Origin: an uncultured Pedobacter sp.
GTDB lineage: Bacteria > Bacteroidota > Bacteroidia > Sphingobacteriales > Sphingobacteriaceae
NCBI RefSeq assembly: GCF_946479715.1
Contig: NZ_CAMLHF010000038.1
Span: 1 to 31,694, forward strand
Reading direction: 5' to 3'
Length of the DNA: 31,694 nucleotides
Below are positions 15,205-24,424 of this stretch, one piece after another. The notes beneath the pieces were generated by a model that was not told the DNA's origin, ran no database searches, and was given only the letters and a program-made list of their open reading frames with translations. Positions within the stretch are counted from its first letter, which is position 1; each line of letters starts with the position of its first letter. The position numbers were made by a program, and so were the translations under genes.

Positions 15205-16224
15205 ATGGAAGACAATAGCTATCAGTTAATAATTGCATATTTTGAAAAGACGATCAGTGATGAGGAGTTAACTGAATTGCATGAGTGGCTTGAACTGCAT
15301 CCCAATAATCAGGAGCAATTCAGGGAAACCATGCAGATACTGGAGGCGTCAAAATCCTACTTTAAAAAAGCCGATAACATAGAACCAGTTAGCTGGCAAC
15401 GTATTAATGCGCATATTCAAAAGGAGGCTAAAGGTAATATTGGCTCAAAAATACATTGGTTAGCTTATGCCGCATCGATACTAATTATTGGATCCCTGTC
15501 TTTATGGTGGTATAAACAGGCTTCTTATAAAGAAAGTATGGTGGTAGAGTACGCTGAGATCATCAATCCTGAAGGTCAACAGTCTAAGATACTTTTGCCA
15601 GATAGCTCTGTGATTTATCTTGCAGGGGGCAGTAAAATAAGATACAGAAAGAATTTTAGCGGCAACAAGCGATCCGTTTCGTTGGATGGTGAAGCATTCT
15701 TTGATGTAAAGCACCATAAAAAGCCTTTTGTTATACAAAGCGGCGAAATTGCAACGGTGGTGTTAGGGACTTCTTTTAATATCAGGGCATTTGCCTCAGA
15801 TCATAAAGTAGTTGTAACGGTAAATACTGGAAAAGTAGGTGTGATGAATACCATTGGAGGAAAAAACCATTTAATTAAATACCTGACCCCGAATGAGCAA
15901 ATTGAAATTAATACAATAACCGGACTTTATGCTTTTGATGATGCAAATGCTGGGGATGTAAGTGCATGGATCAAAAATCATTTTGTTTTTTACGATGCGC
16001 CAATACATGAAGTTATGGCATCACTGGAACATCGCTACGGTGTTAAGATTGAGTTTATTGATCCCGGGATTGGAAATAGCAGGATAACTGTAAAGTTTAA
16101 AAACATGCCTTTGAATAATGTTATGGACGAGTTAATGGTATTGTCTGGCCTAACTTATACTAAAAAAAATGGGAACATTTATATATACCGTTCTAATCAA
16201 AAAGGAGGAAAAGCTATGAATTAG
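15205..16224 (+). CDS. FecR-family anti-sigma factor
   Basis: Single-pass inner-membrane protein of 339 aa that passes a signal from an outer-membrane receptor to the cognate ECF sigma factor. Residues 1-80 are the cytosolic sigma-binding part (helical, with ELTELHEWLELHPNN), and 84-103 are the transmembrane helix. The periplasmic FecR domain is at about 116-210 (DSSVIYLAGGSKIRYRKNF, LDGEAFFDVKH, VLGTSFNIRAF). A DUF4974 domain at about 258-325 (PIHEVMASLEHRYGVKIEF, LNNVMDELMVLSGL) is the usual receptor-contact end. It is placed 81 bp after the sigma gene and 107 bp before an STN-containing susC. The assignment is secure; the ligand is set by the SusC partner. Confidence 0.94.
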   Translation: MEDNSYQLIIAYFEKTISDEELTELHEWLELHPNNQEQFRETMQILEASKSYFKKADNIEPVSWQRINAHIQKEAKGNIGSKIHWLAYAASILIIGSLSLWWYKQASYKESMVVEYAEIINPEGQQSKILLPDSSVIYLAGGSKIRYRKNFSGNKRSVSLDGEAFFDVKHHKKPFVIQSGEIATVVLGTSFNIRAFASDHKVVVTVNTGKVGVMNTIGGKNHLIKYLTPNEQIEINTITGLYAFDDANAGDVSAWIKNHFVFYDAPIHEVMASLEHRYGVKIEFIDPGIGNSRITVKFKNMPLNNVMDELMVLSGLTYTKKNGNIYIYRSNQKGGKAMN

Positions 16225-16253
16225 ATCTACCTGAAGTATAGTTAAGATAGCCC

Positions 16254-16274
16254 GGAATTGCTGATAACAATTCC
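16254..16274 (+). repeat. Inverted repeat between fecR and susC
   Basis: GGAATTG (16254-16260) pairs with CAATTCC (16268-16274) over a 7-nt loop, in the 107-bp gap before susC. No T-tract follows. It could be an attenuator, an mRNA processing site or an operator; the rest of the gap is A-rich with no exact TAnnTTTG box. Confidence 0.35.
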
Positions 16275-16331
16275 AGGCATTCAAGTCAAAATTTAAACTC
16301 AAGAATAAATAAGTATAAACAAAGTAAATAT

Positions 16332-19300
16332 ATGAAAAAGTTATGGTTGTTGACCATACTGGTGCTTTTACAATTATCGTTCAGCATATTTAAAGCCCAG
16401 GCACAAACAAATATAGATAAGATTATCTCCTTCGAAGCTCAAGGAATTACACTAAAGGATGCTTTCTTGCAAGTAGAGAAATTAAGCGGACTGTCTATAA
16501 ATTATAGCAATACGCAATTAAATGACCAGCGTATTGTGAGGATCAATAAAGCCAGTCGTTCTGTTAAGGAAACTTTAAACGTGCTTTTAAATGGTACATC
16601 CTTTACTTTCAAGCAATCTAATGTCAACAATATCCTTATTGTCCCTAAGCCTCCAACTAATGGAAAGCTAGTAGGTAAGGTAGTTGACGAATTAGGTGCT
16701 GTACTTCCGGGGGCTATTATACGAATAATAGGTACTGGAGTAGCTGGACAGACGACAGATGATGGTAAATATGCCTTAAACGTTGTTCCTGGTATTTATT
16801 CAGTTGAAATTAGCTTTATTTCTTACGAAAAATTTGTGGCACAGAATGTTGCAGTTAAGGCTAATGCGCCTGTTATATTGAATGCAACATTAAAGCCATC
16901 TTCAAATGATTTGTCGGAAGTTGTAGTTACGGCTTTAGGAATCAAAAGAGAAGAGAAATCTTTAGGTTATGCAGTTACCAAGATTGACAGTAATCAATTG
17001 ACAGATGCTGTTTCCTCCAATTGGAGTGATGCTTTGTCGGGTAAGGTTGCCGGATTAAATTTGGTGAGGTCAAACGGAGGCCCTGCGGGCTCCAATAAGA
17101 TTATTCTTCGTGGTGAAAATAACCTTACCGGAGATAATGAGGCCCTAATTGTACTTGATGGGGTAGTAATTAATAATAGTGGGGGCAGACGAACAGCAAA
17201 TGCATCTGATGCTGTTTACGGGACTGGAAGTGATAATATGCCTGCCGATTACGGAAGTAGCGTAAATGACATTAACCCCGAAGACATAGAGAGCGTAACG
17301 GTGTTAAAAGGTCCGGGTGCAGCGGCCTTGTATGGTCAGCGAGGTGCAAATGGTGCCATTATTATTACAACAAAATCTGGAAACAGTAAGAAAAAAAGAC
17401 TAGGAATTAAATTTACGTCTAACGGTTCAGTAGAATCGCCAAATCGCTGGCCTGATCTGCAATACGAATATGGACAGGGACTTGATGGTGCGGCTCATTA
17501 TTCTTATGGAGCGAGTCCGGATGGTGCAAGTACAAGCGGTACAAGTTCTGCATATGGGCCACGTTTTGATGGTCAGATGTTCTATCAATATGATCCGGTT
17601 ACCCAAACCCAGGGATTAGTTAGGACTCCATGGGTTCCATACAAAAATCAGATACGTGAGTTTTTCCAGACAGGTACCAATTTAACCAATTCTTTGACGC
17701 TGGACGGTGCTTACAAAAATACTGCTGCGAGGTTATCTATTACGAATCAGAACAATACATGGATTGTTCCTGAAACCGGCATGGAGCGTACTTCAGTTGC
17801 TTTATCGTTGAACTCAAAGATTACGTCCAAACTAAATATATCTGCCAAGGTCAATTATAACAATAGGTTTAGTGATAATTTGCCCGGCAATGGTTATGGA
17901 AACCAATCGTTAATGTACTGGTTCATTTTCTGGCAACCGAGTGCTGACTTAAACTGGTTAAAGAACTACTGGGTTAATGGCAGTGAAAATAAGTTGATCG
18001 AATACCCTTTCAGTAGTTTTCCTGAAAATCCTTATGCAATATCACATGAATTCATCAACAGAAGTGGTCGTAATGGTCTAACAGGAAATGTGCAGGCGAG
18101 TTATCAATTTACAAATGAGTTAAGTCTTCTATTGCGTACCACGATGGACCTGGCATCGGAGCGCCGTGCGCAGGAACGTCCATATGATGCAGGAAGCAGG
18201 CTTCCAACAGGATCTTATCGTGAACAGAAAATTTATGGTCAGGAAACCAATATAGATTTTTTACTGAAATACGATAAAAGTATCAGTAAAGATGTAAAGA
18301 TGATAGCAACTGTGGGTGGTAGCCAATTAAGAAATAAGTATAATAAGACAGATCTTAGAGCTGATGGTCTTAAAATACCCGGCGAATATAGTCTGGAAAA
18401 TAACTTGTATCCATTGGTTTCAATTCCAGATACCAGCAGGTATAGAATTAATAGTTTTTATGGAGTATTGTCGACAAGTTACAAGAATTACCTTTATCTG
18501 GATATCACTGGCCGGAAGGATTGGAGTAGTGTACTTGCTACGCCTAACAGAACTGACAATGTTGGGTTTTTCTATCCTTCTGCGAGCTTAAGTTTTTCTT
18601 TGTCGGACTACTTTAAATTGCCTAAAGCAGTTAGTTTAGCGAAGTTAAGAGCCTCAGTTTCGAAAGTTGGTAGCGGTGGTACTACACCTTACCGAACTTC
18701 TTATACCTATTCGCTGGCATCAAATGGTACTTATCCTGATAGTGCGTTGGTAAACCCTTCCACGTTGCCTAATCCGAATTTGAAACCATTAAAAACAACT
18801 ACTTATGAATTTGGAACAGATTTAAGGTTCTTTGGTGATCGTTTGGGATTAGATGTTGCTTATTATGCAGGCAACACTAAAAATCAGATTTTAACCCGTA
18901 CAGTAGATCGTGCTTCTGGATACAATACTGCTATTATTAACGCAGGACAAATCAATAACTCTGGCATTGAAGTGGCACTTAATGCTATTCCGATAAGACT
19001 TCAGAGTGGGTTCAGCTGGAGTACTTATATGACTTTTGCTGCGAATAAGAATAAGATTGTTTCCTTACCTGATAGTTCAATTATTCTTAGAACAGGGCCG
19101 ATTGCAGGAGGACAAATTGTTGCAAAGGTTGGAGGAAGTATGGGTGATCTGTATGGAAGAGGATATGAGCGTTCGCCGGACGGACAGATTGTATATGATC
19201 CTGCAACAGGTAATGCAAAGATAACCTCTGATGTAGTTTATATTGGAAATACGACACCTAAGTTTAAATTTAGTTTTGGCAATAACTTTAATTACAAACG

Positions 19301-19793
19301 ATTTAGCTTAAACATACTATTTGACGCTCAGGTAGGAGCAGTAGGGCACTCTTTGCTGAATTACAAAATGGTGGAGCAGGGTAAATTGGCCAGTACTCTT
19401 CCTGGGAGGTACAGTGGTATTATTGGTAAAGGAGTGATTCAGAATCCTGACGGGACTTATCGTCCAAATGATGTAATCGCCTATGATATTGATGATTATT
19501 ATCGTTCGCATATGGGGTCAGAGAATGCAGAGGGCAGTACCTTCAGTACCGATTTTATTAAATTCAGAGAAGCGAGCCTTAACTATTCGTTTCACCCGAA
19601 ATGGCTGGTAAATACAGGACTGTCGTCAGTAACACTGGGTATTTATGGTCGGAACCTATTTATTTGGTCGCCATGGCCCATGTTCGATCCAGAATTTGGT
19701 ACCCTTAGTGGATCAGACATTGTCACCGGTTTTGAGATTGGACAATTCCCATCGACCAGAACTTTCGGATTTAATTTAGTTGTTGGAATTTAA
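16332..19793 (+). CDS. SusC/RagA TonB-linked outer-membrane transporter with STN signalling domain
   Basis: Outer-membrane TonB-dependent importer and signal transducer of 1153 aa. A Sec signal peptide (about 1-24, ending AQAQ) is followed by an STN (secretin/TonB short N-terminal) domain at about 28-106 (ISFEAQGITLKDAFLQVEK), the part that talks to FecR. A carboxypeptidase-regulatory-like beta-sandwich occupies about 112-195 (GKVVDELGAVLPGAII), then a TonB-box-like LSEVVVTALG, the plug (about 210-350: KVAGLNLVRSNGGPAGS, VTVLKGPGAAALYGQRGANGAIIITT) and the beta barrel. It heads an operon with susD (9 bp downstream), a DUF5689 gene and a phosphoesterase. From these partners I infer a phosphate-ester ligand; the SusC sequence itself does not reveal the substrate. 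Confidence 0.95.
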   Translation: MKKLWLLTILVLLQLSFSIFKAQAQTNIDKIISFEAQGITLKDAFLQVEKLSGLSINYSNTQLNDQRIVRINKASRSVKETLNVLLNGTSFTFKQSNVNNILIVPKPPTNGKLVGKVVDELGAVLPGAIIRIIGTGVAGQTTDDGKYALNVVPGIYSVEISFISYEKFVAQNVAVKANAPVILNATLKPSSNDLSEVVVTALGIKREEKSLGYAVTKIDSNQLTDAVSSNWSDALSGKVAGLNLVRSNGGPAGSNKIILRGENNLTGDNEALIVLDGVVINNSGGRRTANASDAVYGTGSDNMPADYGSSVNDINPEDIESVTVLKGPGAAALYGQRGANGAIIITTKSGNSKKKRLGIKFTSNGSVESPNRWPDLQYEYGQGLDGAAHYSYGASPDGASTSGTSSAYGPRFDGQMFYQYDPVTQTQGLVRTPWVPYKNQIREFFQTGTNLTNSLTLDGAYKNTAARLSITNQNNTWIVPETGMERTSVALSLNSKITSKLNISAKVNYNNRFSDNLPGNGYGNQSLMYWFIFWQPSADLNWLKNYWVNGSENKLIEYPFSSFPENPYAISHEFINRSGRNGLTGNVQASYQFTNELSLLLRTTMDLASERRAQERPYDAGSRLPTGSYREQKIYGQETNIDFLLKYDKSISKDVKMIATVGGSQLRNKYNKTDLRADGLKIPGEYSLENNLYPLVSIPDTSRYRINSFYGVLSTSYKNYLYLDITGRKDWSSVLATPNRTDNVGFFYPSASLSFSLSDYFKLPKAVSLAKLRASVSKVGSGGTTPYRTSYTYSLASNGTYPDSALVNPSTLPNPNLKPLKTTTYEFGTDLRFFGDRLGLDVAYYAGNTKNQILTRTVDRASGYNTAIINAGQINNSGIEVALNAIPIRLQSGFSWSTYMTFAANKNKIVSLPDSSIILRTGPIAGGQIVAKVGGSMGDLYGRGYERSPDGQIVYDPATGNAKITSDVVYIGNTTPKFKFSFGNNFNYKRFSLNILFDAQVGAVGHSLLNYKMVEQGKLASTLPGRYSGIIGKGVIQNPDGTYRPNDVIAYDIDDYYRSHMGSENAEGSTFSTDFIKFREASLNYSFHPKWLVNTGLSSVTLGIYGRNLFIWSPWPMFDPEFGTLSGSDIVTGFEIGQFPSTRTFGFNLVVGI

Positions 19794-19802
19794 TTATTAA
19801 AA

Positions 19803-21365
19803 ATGAAAAAGATCATATATAAAGTTTTTGGAGGCTTATTGCTATCTGCCATTACACTTTCTTCATGCGATAAAGACTTTGAAGGGATAAATACAGACCC
19901 CATTAATATCATCAATACCACACCTGAAAAACTTCTTGCACCATCACTTGTAAACACTTTGAGTGCAAACATGATACGCAATCGTAATTTTACTAATGAG
20001 TTAATGCAGGTTACCGTGAGTATAAGTGATGGGGACGCTACTGTAATGAGATATGAATTTAGACGTACGTGGTCTGATTATCTGTGGAACAGCTGGTACA
20101 TTCAGATAAACAACTTTAAAGACATATACAATCTGGCAGGCCAGCCGGAAAATTTGAATCCTTCTTATCAGGGTATTTCACTTATTTGTCAGGCATGGGT
20201 ATTTTCCATGCTTACAGACACCTATGGCGACGTGCCTTACAGCCAGGCAGGGAAAGGGAAGGATGGTATTGTTGAACCTGCTTTTGATAAGCAAAAAGAT
20301 ATTTATCTGGACCTGTTTAATAAACTGGAAGAAGCCAATACTTTGCTTGCTAAAAATACTGCAATTGAAAAATTAAGCGATCCTGTATATAATGGAAACA
20401 TCGACAAATGGCGTAAGTTTGGAAATTCATTATATCTAAGGCTGTTGCTGCGTGTTTCAGGAAAAGCCGAGGTTGCGACTGCCAGCATTGCGAAGATAAA
20501 GGAGATAGCAGATACTAACGCAGCTAAATATCCAATTATGAGTAGTAATAACGAATCTGCTGTGCTGAAATGGACAGGAGAAGCCGGTGTAGGACCATAT
20601 GTGAATCCTTATGTAAATGGTATTAGGGTTCAAGATTTCAGAACGCCTGCCATGTGCAGCTTCTTTATTAACAGGCTTCGTGATTGGCAGGACCCACGTG
20701 TTGATATTTCTACTTATGGCGATAACAGTGTTTGCCGTTTGGGAATTAATCCTACAGGTTCTGGTATGTCGGGTGTGCAAAGTGGCTATTCTGTTGGAAC
20801 GGGTGCCATTAAACGTTCTTATTTTTATTCTAGTGATCAGGAGGTAGGTGGTAAAGCTGCAGGAGCAAGGTCATTGCAGCAATCTTCATTAGGAGGTATA
20901 ATAATGAACTACGCTGAATTACAATTTATCCTGTCGGAAGCTGCATTGAAAGGATGGATTAGCGGCTCTGCCGAGACCTATTATAATAAGGGAATAGCAA
21001 ATGCAATTAATTATTGGGTGCCAGCATTTGTTGCAGACCCATCAACCGCTGTTTTCAAAAAGTATGTGAATGATGCTGACATAAACTGGAATGCCAGTCT
21101 ATCGGAAGATGAAAAAATGGAGCAGATCCATATCCAAAAATATTATGCTTTATTCTTGGTAGATATGCAGCAATGGTTTGAATATCGTCGTACAGGTCAC
21201 CCTATATTGCCTAAGGGACCAGGATTAAAAAATGGAGGTGTAATGCCAGCCAGAATGACTTATCCCGTTTATGTGCAATCGGCTAATCCAACCAATTATC
21301 AGGCTGCAGTAGCTGCACAAGGACAAGACGAAATATTTACCAATGTATGGTGGCAAAAACCATAG
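19803..21365 (+). CDS. SusD/RagB-family surface lipoprotein (SusD-like 2 type)
   Basis: Outer-membrane lipoprotein of 520 aa that forms the lid on SusC and captures its substrate. The signal ends in the lipobox TLSSC (Cys22), followed by DKDFEGINTDP. This opening and TPEKLLAPSLVNTL are typical of the SusD-like 2 branch rather than classical starch SusD. TPR-like helices are spread over about 90-260 (AWVFSMLTDTYGDVPYSQA, IYLDLFNKLEEANTLL, WRKFGNSLYLRLLLRVSG). The C-terminal part has the family's LSEAALKG and QKYYALFLVDMQQWFEYRRTG segments. It starts 9 bp after the susC stop, so the two are translationally coupled. The ligand is not identifiable by eye. Confidence 0.93.
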   Translation: MKKIIYKVFGGLLLSAITLSSCDKDFEGINTDPINIINTTPEKLLAPSLVNTLSANMIRNRNFTNELMQVTVSISDGDATVMRYEFRRTWSDYLWNSWYIQINNFKDIYNLAGQPENLNPSYQGISLICQAWVFSMLTDTYGDVPYSQAGKGKDGIVEPAFDKQKDIYLDLFNKLEEANTLLAKNTAIEKLSDPVYNGNIDKWRKFGNSLYLRLLLRVSGKAEVATASIAKIKEIADTNAAKYPIMSSNNESAVLKWTGEAGVGPYVNPYVNGIRVQDFRTPAMCSFFINRLRDWQDPRVDISTYGDNSVCRLGINPTGSGMSGVQSGYSVGTGAIKRSYFYSSDQEVGGKAAGARSLQQSSLGGIIMNYAELQFILSEAALKGWISGSAETYYNKGIANAINYWVPAFVADPSTAVFKKYVNDADINWNASLSEDEKMEQIHIQKYYALFLVDMQQWFEYRRTGHPILPKGPGLKNGGVMPARMTYPVYVQSANPTNYQAAVAAQGQDEIFTNVWWQKP

Positions 21366-21391
21366 ACAGTTAAAAAATCAAAGATATTCAC

Positions 21392-22978
21392 ATGAAAAAA
21401 ACAATATTTAAGAGCATCATTTTACTTGCTGTAGCGCTGGTTTGGTTTGGGTGCGAAAAGGAAAATTATCCGGGCGGAACAATAAGTTCTTACTTTCCAA
21501 TATATGATCTTAGAAATCTTTATAAGGGGGCAGACATAACCCTTAATGCAGATAATATGTTCGGATCAACAAGTGTAGAAGGTATTGTGATCTCTGATCA
21601 CTCCGGACATAACCTGCCTTCAGGACTTTTAGTTATACAACAATACAGACGTTTAGGCTTAGTAAGAGGTATTTCAATACCCATAGGAGCTGCGGCTGCA
21701 GGTTATATTCCAGGAGATTCGGTTCAGATAAATATAGAAGGCAGTGTACTTAAGCGCTTGGACGGGATATTGCAAATTACAGGAGTAAATCCTGGTGCGA
21801 TAACAAAAATTGCTTCAGGAAGACCGATTCCTAAAAACAGGGTAGCGAGTAGCAAAATCAAAGCAAATCCGAATGACTACGAAAGTACATTTGTGGCTAT
21901 TGTAAAGGCGAGTTTTGACCCGGCAGTAGAAAGTACTGCAACATATGCCGGTGATAAACCTATTAATGATGGTTTTGATAATATTACTTTACATACAGAG
22001 GCTACAGCAACATTTGCCAATGCTGGGAATCTTAATTTTAATGCTGTTTATTATGGCATTGTTTTTAATAAGCAGGATATAGACGGAAAACTTACACCAG
22101 AACATCGGATACGCACCTTAAAAGATGTTAAGGCATTAAGTCCTGTACCAGAAGTTGCTCCAGTAATTATTACAGGTTACATGGCTGATGTTAAGGGGGG
22201 GGATGGGAATTATGAGTATATGCAGTTTAAGGCTACCAAATTCATTGATTTTTCATTAACACCTTACTCCGTAGTGGTTACGAATAATGCAGGTGCAACC
22301 AACCCAACGGGCTTTCCAACCTTGGGCTGGGCAACGGGTAGTCGTGCCACAACTGGAAACGCAAGAACATTTAAATTCAATCTTACCTCAGGAACTGTAA
22401 ACAAGGGGGAGTTCTTTTATGTAGGCGGAGCCGGTAAAATGATCAATGGATCTGGGTCTACGCCTATGAGTAGTAGTAAATGGATCAGATCGTTTGATTA
22501 TACCCAAAGTGATGGTGATGGGTTTGGCCTAAAAACCACCGGTTTATTTGCAAATAGTGGCAATGCATCCGGGTTTGCTATTTTTGAAGGTACGGTCGTC
22601 GACGTGAGTACTGATCCTGTCGATGTCGTATTTATCGGTTCAGGCGGAAGTTTATACAACGCAGAAACAGGATTGGGCTATCGTATAGCAAATACTGATC
22701 TTTATGATAAGGTAGACGTTTTATCAGACAATCTGAAACCTACTCCTTTTTACCTCAGCGGCACTAACACTATGAATTTTATTTATACTGAGGCCGATAA
22801 AGGTTACTTTAATAAGTTAGGTGGCATTTATGATGTCAAATTGGGAAAATGGATGAAAGCAAGGCGTCAGGTAGCAATAGAGTTAACCAAAACTTCAGTA
22901 CTTAACGAAATTGAAGGAGTGTTCCCAGGGCCCTCGGAAGAAAATCCTGAGGGTTATCCCTCTACAGTAATCAAATAA
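21392..22978 (+). CDS. DUF5689-domain surface lipoprotein of the SusCD operon
   Basis: A 528-aa lipoprotein of unknown biochemical role. The signal peptide ends VWFGC (lipobox, Cys21). Residues about 40-260 match the DUF5689 architecture (IYDLRNLYKG, VEGIVISDHSG, VQINIEGSVLKRLDG, PEHRIRTLKDV), an OB-like/nucleic-acid-independent beta fold found in Bacteroidota outer-membrane operons. The C-terminal half (about 265-528) is Gly/Ser/Asn-rich beta structure of unknown type. It is 26 bp after susD and 33 bp before the phosphoesterase. By position it corresponds to SusE/SusF-type surface binding proteins, so it may help capture the ligand; that is inference. DUF5689 proteins often co-occur with calcineurin-like or endonuclease-type hydrolases. 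Confidence 0.8.
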   Translation: MKKTIFKSIILLAVALVWFGCEKENYPGGTISSYFPIYDLRNLYKGADITLNADNMFGSTSVEGIVISDHSGHNLPSGLLVIQQYRRLGLVRGISIPIGAAAAGYIPGDSVQINIEGSVLKRLDGILQITGVNPGAITKIASGRPIPKNRVASSKIKANPNDYESTFVAIVKASFDPAVESTATYAGDKPINDGFDNITLHTEATATFANAGNLNFNAVYYGIVFNKQDIDGKLTPEHRIRTLKDVKALSPVPEVAPVIITGYMADVKGGDGNYEYMQFKATKFIDFSLTPYSVVVTNNAGATNPTGFPTLGWATGSRATTGNARTFKFNLTSGTVNKGEFFYVGGAGKMINGSGSTPMSSSKWIRSFDYTQSDGDGFGLKTTGLFANSGNASGFAIFEGTVVDVSTDPVDVVFIGSGGSLYNAETGLGYRIANTDLYDKVDVLSDNLKPTPFYLSGTNTMNFIYTEADKGYFNKLGGIYDVKLGKWMKARRQVAIELTKTSVLNEIEGVFPGPSEENPEGYPSTVIK

Positions 22979-23011
22979 ATAGCCAATTGGATTATAATAA
23001 TCGAAATAGAG

Positions 23012-24424
23012 ATGAATAGAAGATCCTTTATACAAAGCTTTGGCTTAATTACAGGCTGTGCCTTTATTACACTAAAATCAAGCGCTTTTGATAATTTAAA
23101 GCGGAATAAAACTATAAGTGGTAAAGTAACCTCGGGAAAGAAGGGGATTGCTAATGTTGCTGTCTCCGATGGATTTTCGGTGGTACTTACAGACTCAAGT
23201 GGAAATTATTCAATTACACCTCATGAAAGAGCTGGCAGTATCTTTATGAGTACCCCTTCAGGATATGAATTTAAAACTGATTATAATGTTGCCAGACAAT
23301 ATGAGAAGTTGGGTAGCAAAAATGAATATGATTTTGTATTGCAACCACTAAAGGTAAAAGATGATAAACATACTTTTATCATTTGGGCAGATCCTCAGGT
23401 TAAGAATAAAAAGGATGTGGCGCAGATGATGAATACTACTGTGCCTGATGTTCAGCAGCTGATTGCATCCCTTCCAAAGGACACCTTAGTTCATGGTATA
23501 GGTGTGGGCGACCTTGTATGGGACGACCTTACACTGTTCAAAGATTACAATGAAGCCGTGAACCAGATGAACATTCCCTTTTTTCAGGCATTAGGAAATC
23601 ACGATATGGATTATCGTATGGGAGGAGATGAAACCTCAGATAAGACCTTCAAAGAAATGTATGGCCCAACATATTACTCATTCAACCGGGGAAGGGCGCA
23701 TTATGTTGTATTGGATGATGTACGATATCTGGGTGTTGAGAGACAGTACGATGGCTTCATTACACAGGATCAGTTAGCCTGGTTAGAAAAAGATCTTAAA
23801 CAAGTGTCTAAGGACACTCTTTTAATTATCAATCTTCACATACCGGTTTATAACCAGGTGAAAAACAATGCTGATTTTTATGCGCTCCTGAAAGGATATA
23901 ATAATGTACACATTATGTCTGGACACACCCACGTCAATGCCAATAACATTTCCAATGGTATCTTTGAACATAATCATGGGGCGGTGTGCGGAGCATGGTG
24001 GACGGGCCTGATCTGTGGAGATGGAACACCCAGGGGGTACGGGGTATACAATGTTGATGGTAATCAGTTAAAATGGTATTATAAACCTACTGGGCAAGAC
24101 AAAAGTGAGCAAATGCGATTGTATGTAGACAAACTTACAGATCAGGTGCGATTGATTGCGAATGTGTGGAACTGGGATTCTCAATGGGCCGTAAATTATT
24201 TTCTTGATGATGAACCTGCAGGCATAATGGAACAGCAATTGGGACTTGATCCTATGGCTATCCAACTTTACAAAGGTCCTGAATTGCCTAATCCAAGAAA
24301 ATTTGTTGAACCAAACCAAACAGATCACTTATTTATCGCTCATTTTAAACCTTCGGTGAAAAGAGTCAAGGTGGTAGTTAATGATCGTTTTGGGACAGAG
24401 TATAATAAAGAAATAACTATATAA
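23012..24424 (+). CDS. Exported calcineurin-like phosphoesterase with MetallophosN and C-terminal domains
   Basis: Metallophosphoesterase of 470 aa. The N-terminus MNRRSFIQSFGLITGCAFIT resembles a Tat-type or lipoprotein signal (NRRSFIQ; Cys16). A small beta-sandwich (MetallophosN, about 34-112) precedes the catalytic domain (about 120-310). Its ligands are Asp127 (ADPQ, where most enzymes have DxH), Asp167 (VGDLVWDD), Asn196/His197 (GNHD), His276 (LHIP), and His305/His307 (GHTH). The C-terminal calcineurin-C domain (about 325-470) has AVCGAWWTGLICGDGTPRGY. It closes the SusCD operon 33 bp after DUF5689. It probably cleaves a phosphomonoester or diester imported or captured by SusCD. The nearby GDPD and GlpD suggest a glycerol-phosphate compound, but this is not proven. 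Confidence 0.88.
   Translation: MNRRSFIQSFGLITGCAFITLKSSAFDNLKRNKTISGKVTSGKKGIANVAVSDGFSVVLTDSSGNYSITPHERAGSIFMSTPSGYEFKTDYNVARQYEKLGSKNEYDFVLQPLKVKDDKHTFIIWADPQVKNKKDVAQMMNTTVPDVQQLIASLPKDTLVHGIGVGDLVWDDLTLFKDYNEAVNQMNIPFFQALGNHDMDYRMGGDETSDKTFKEMYGPTYYSFNRGRAHYVVLDDVRYLGVERQYDGFITQDQLAWLEKDLKQVSKDTLLIINLHIPVYNQVKNNADFYALLKGYNNVHIMSGHTHVNANNISNGIFEHNHGAVCGAWWTGLICGDGTPRGYGVYNVDGNQLKWYYKPTGQDKSEQMRLYVDKLTDQVRLIANVWNWDSQWAVNYFLDDEPAGIMEQQLGLDPMAIQLYKGPELPNPRKFVEPNQTDHLFIAHFKPSVKRVKVVVNDRFGTEYNKEITI

Noticed and set aside
20457..20780. Antisense open frame of 107 codons inside the first susD
   Set aside because: Shadow of a conserved coding region; Cys/His/Arg/Thr-rich composition with no family resemblance.
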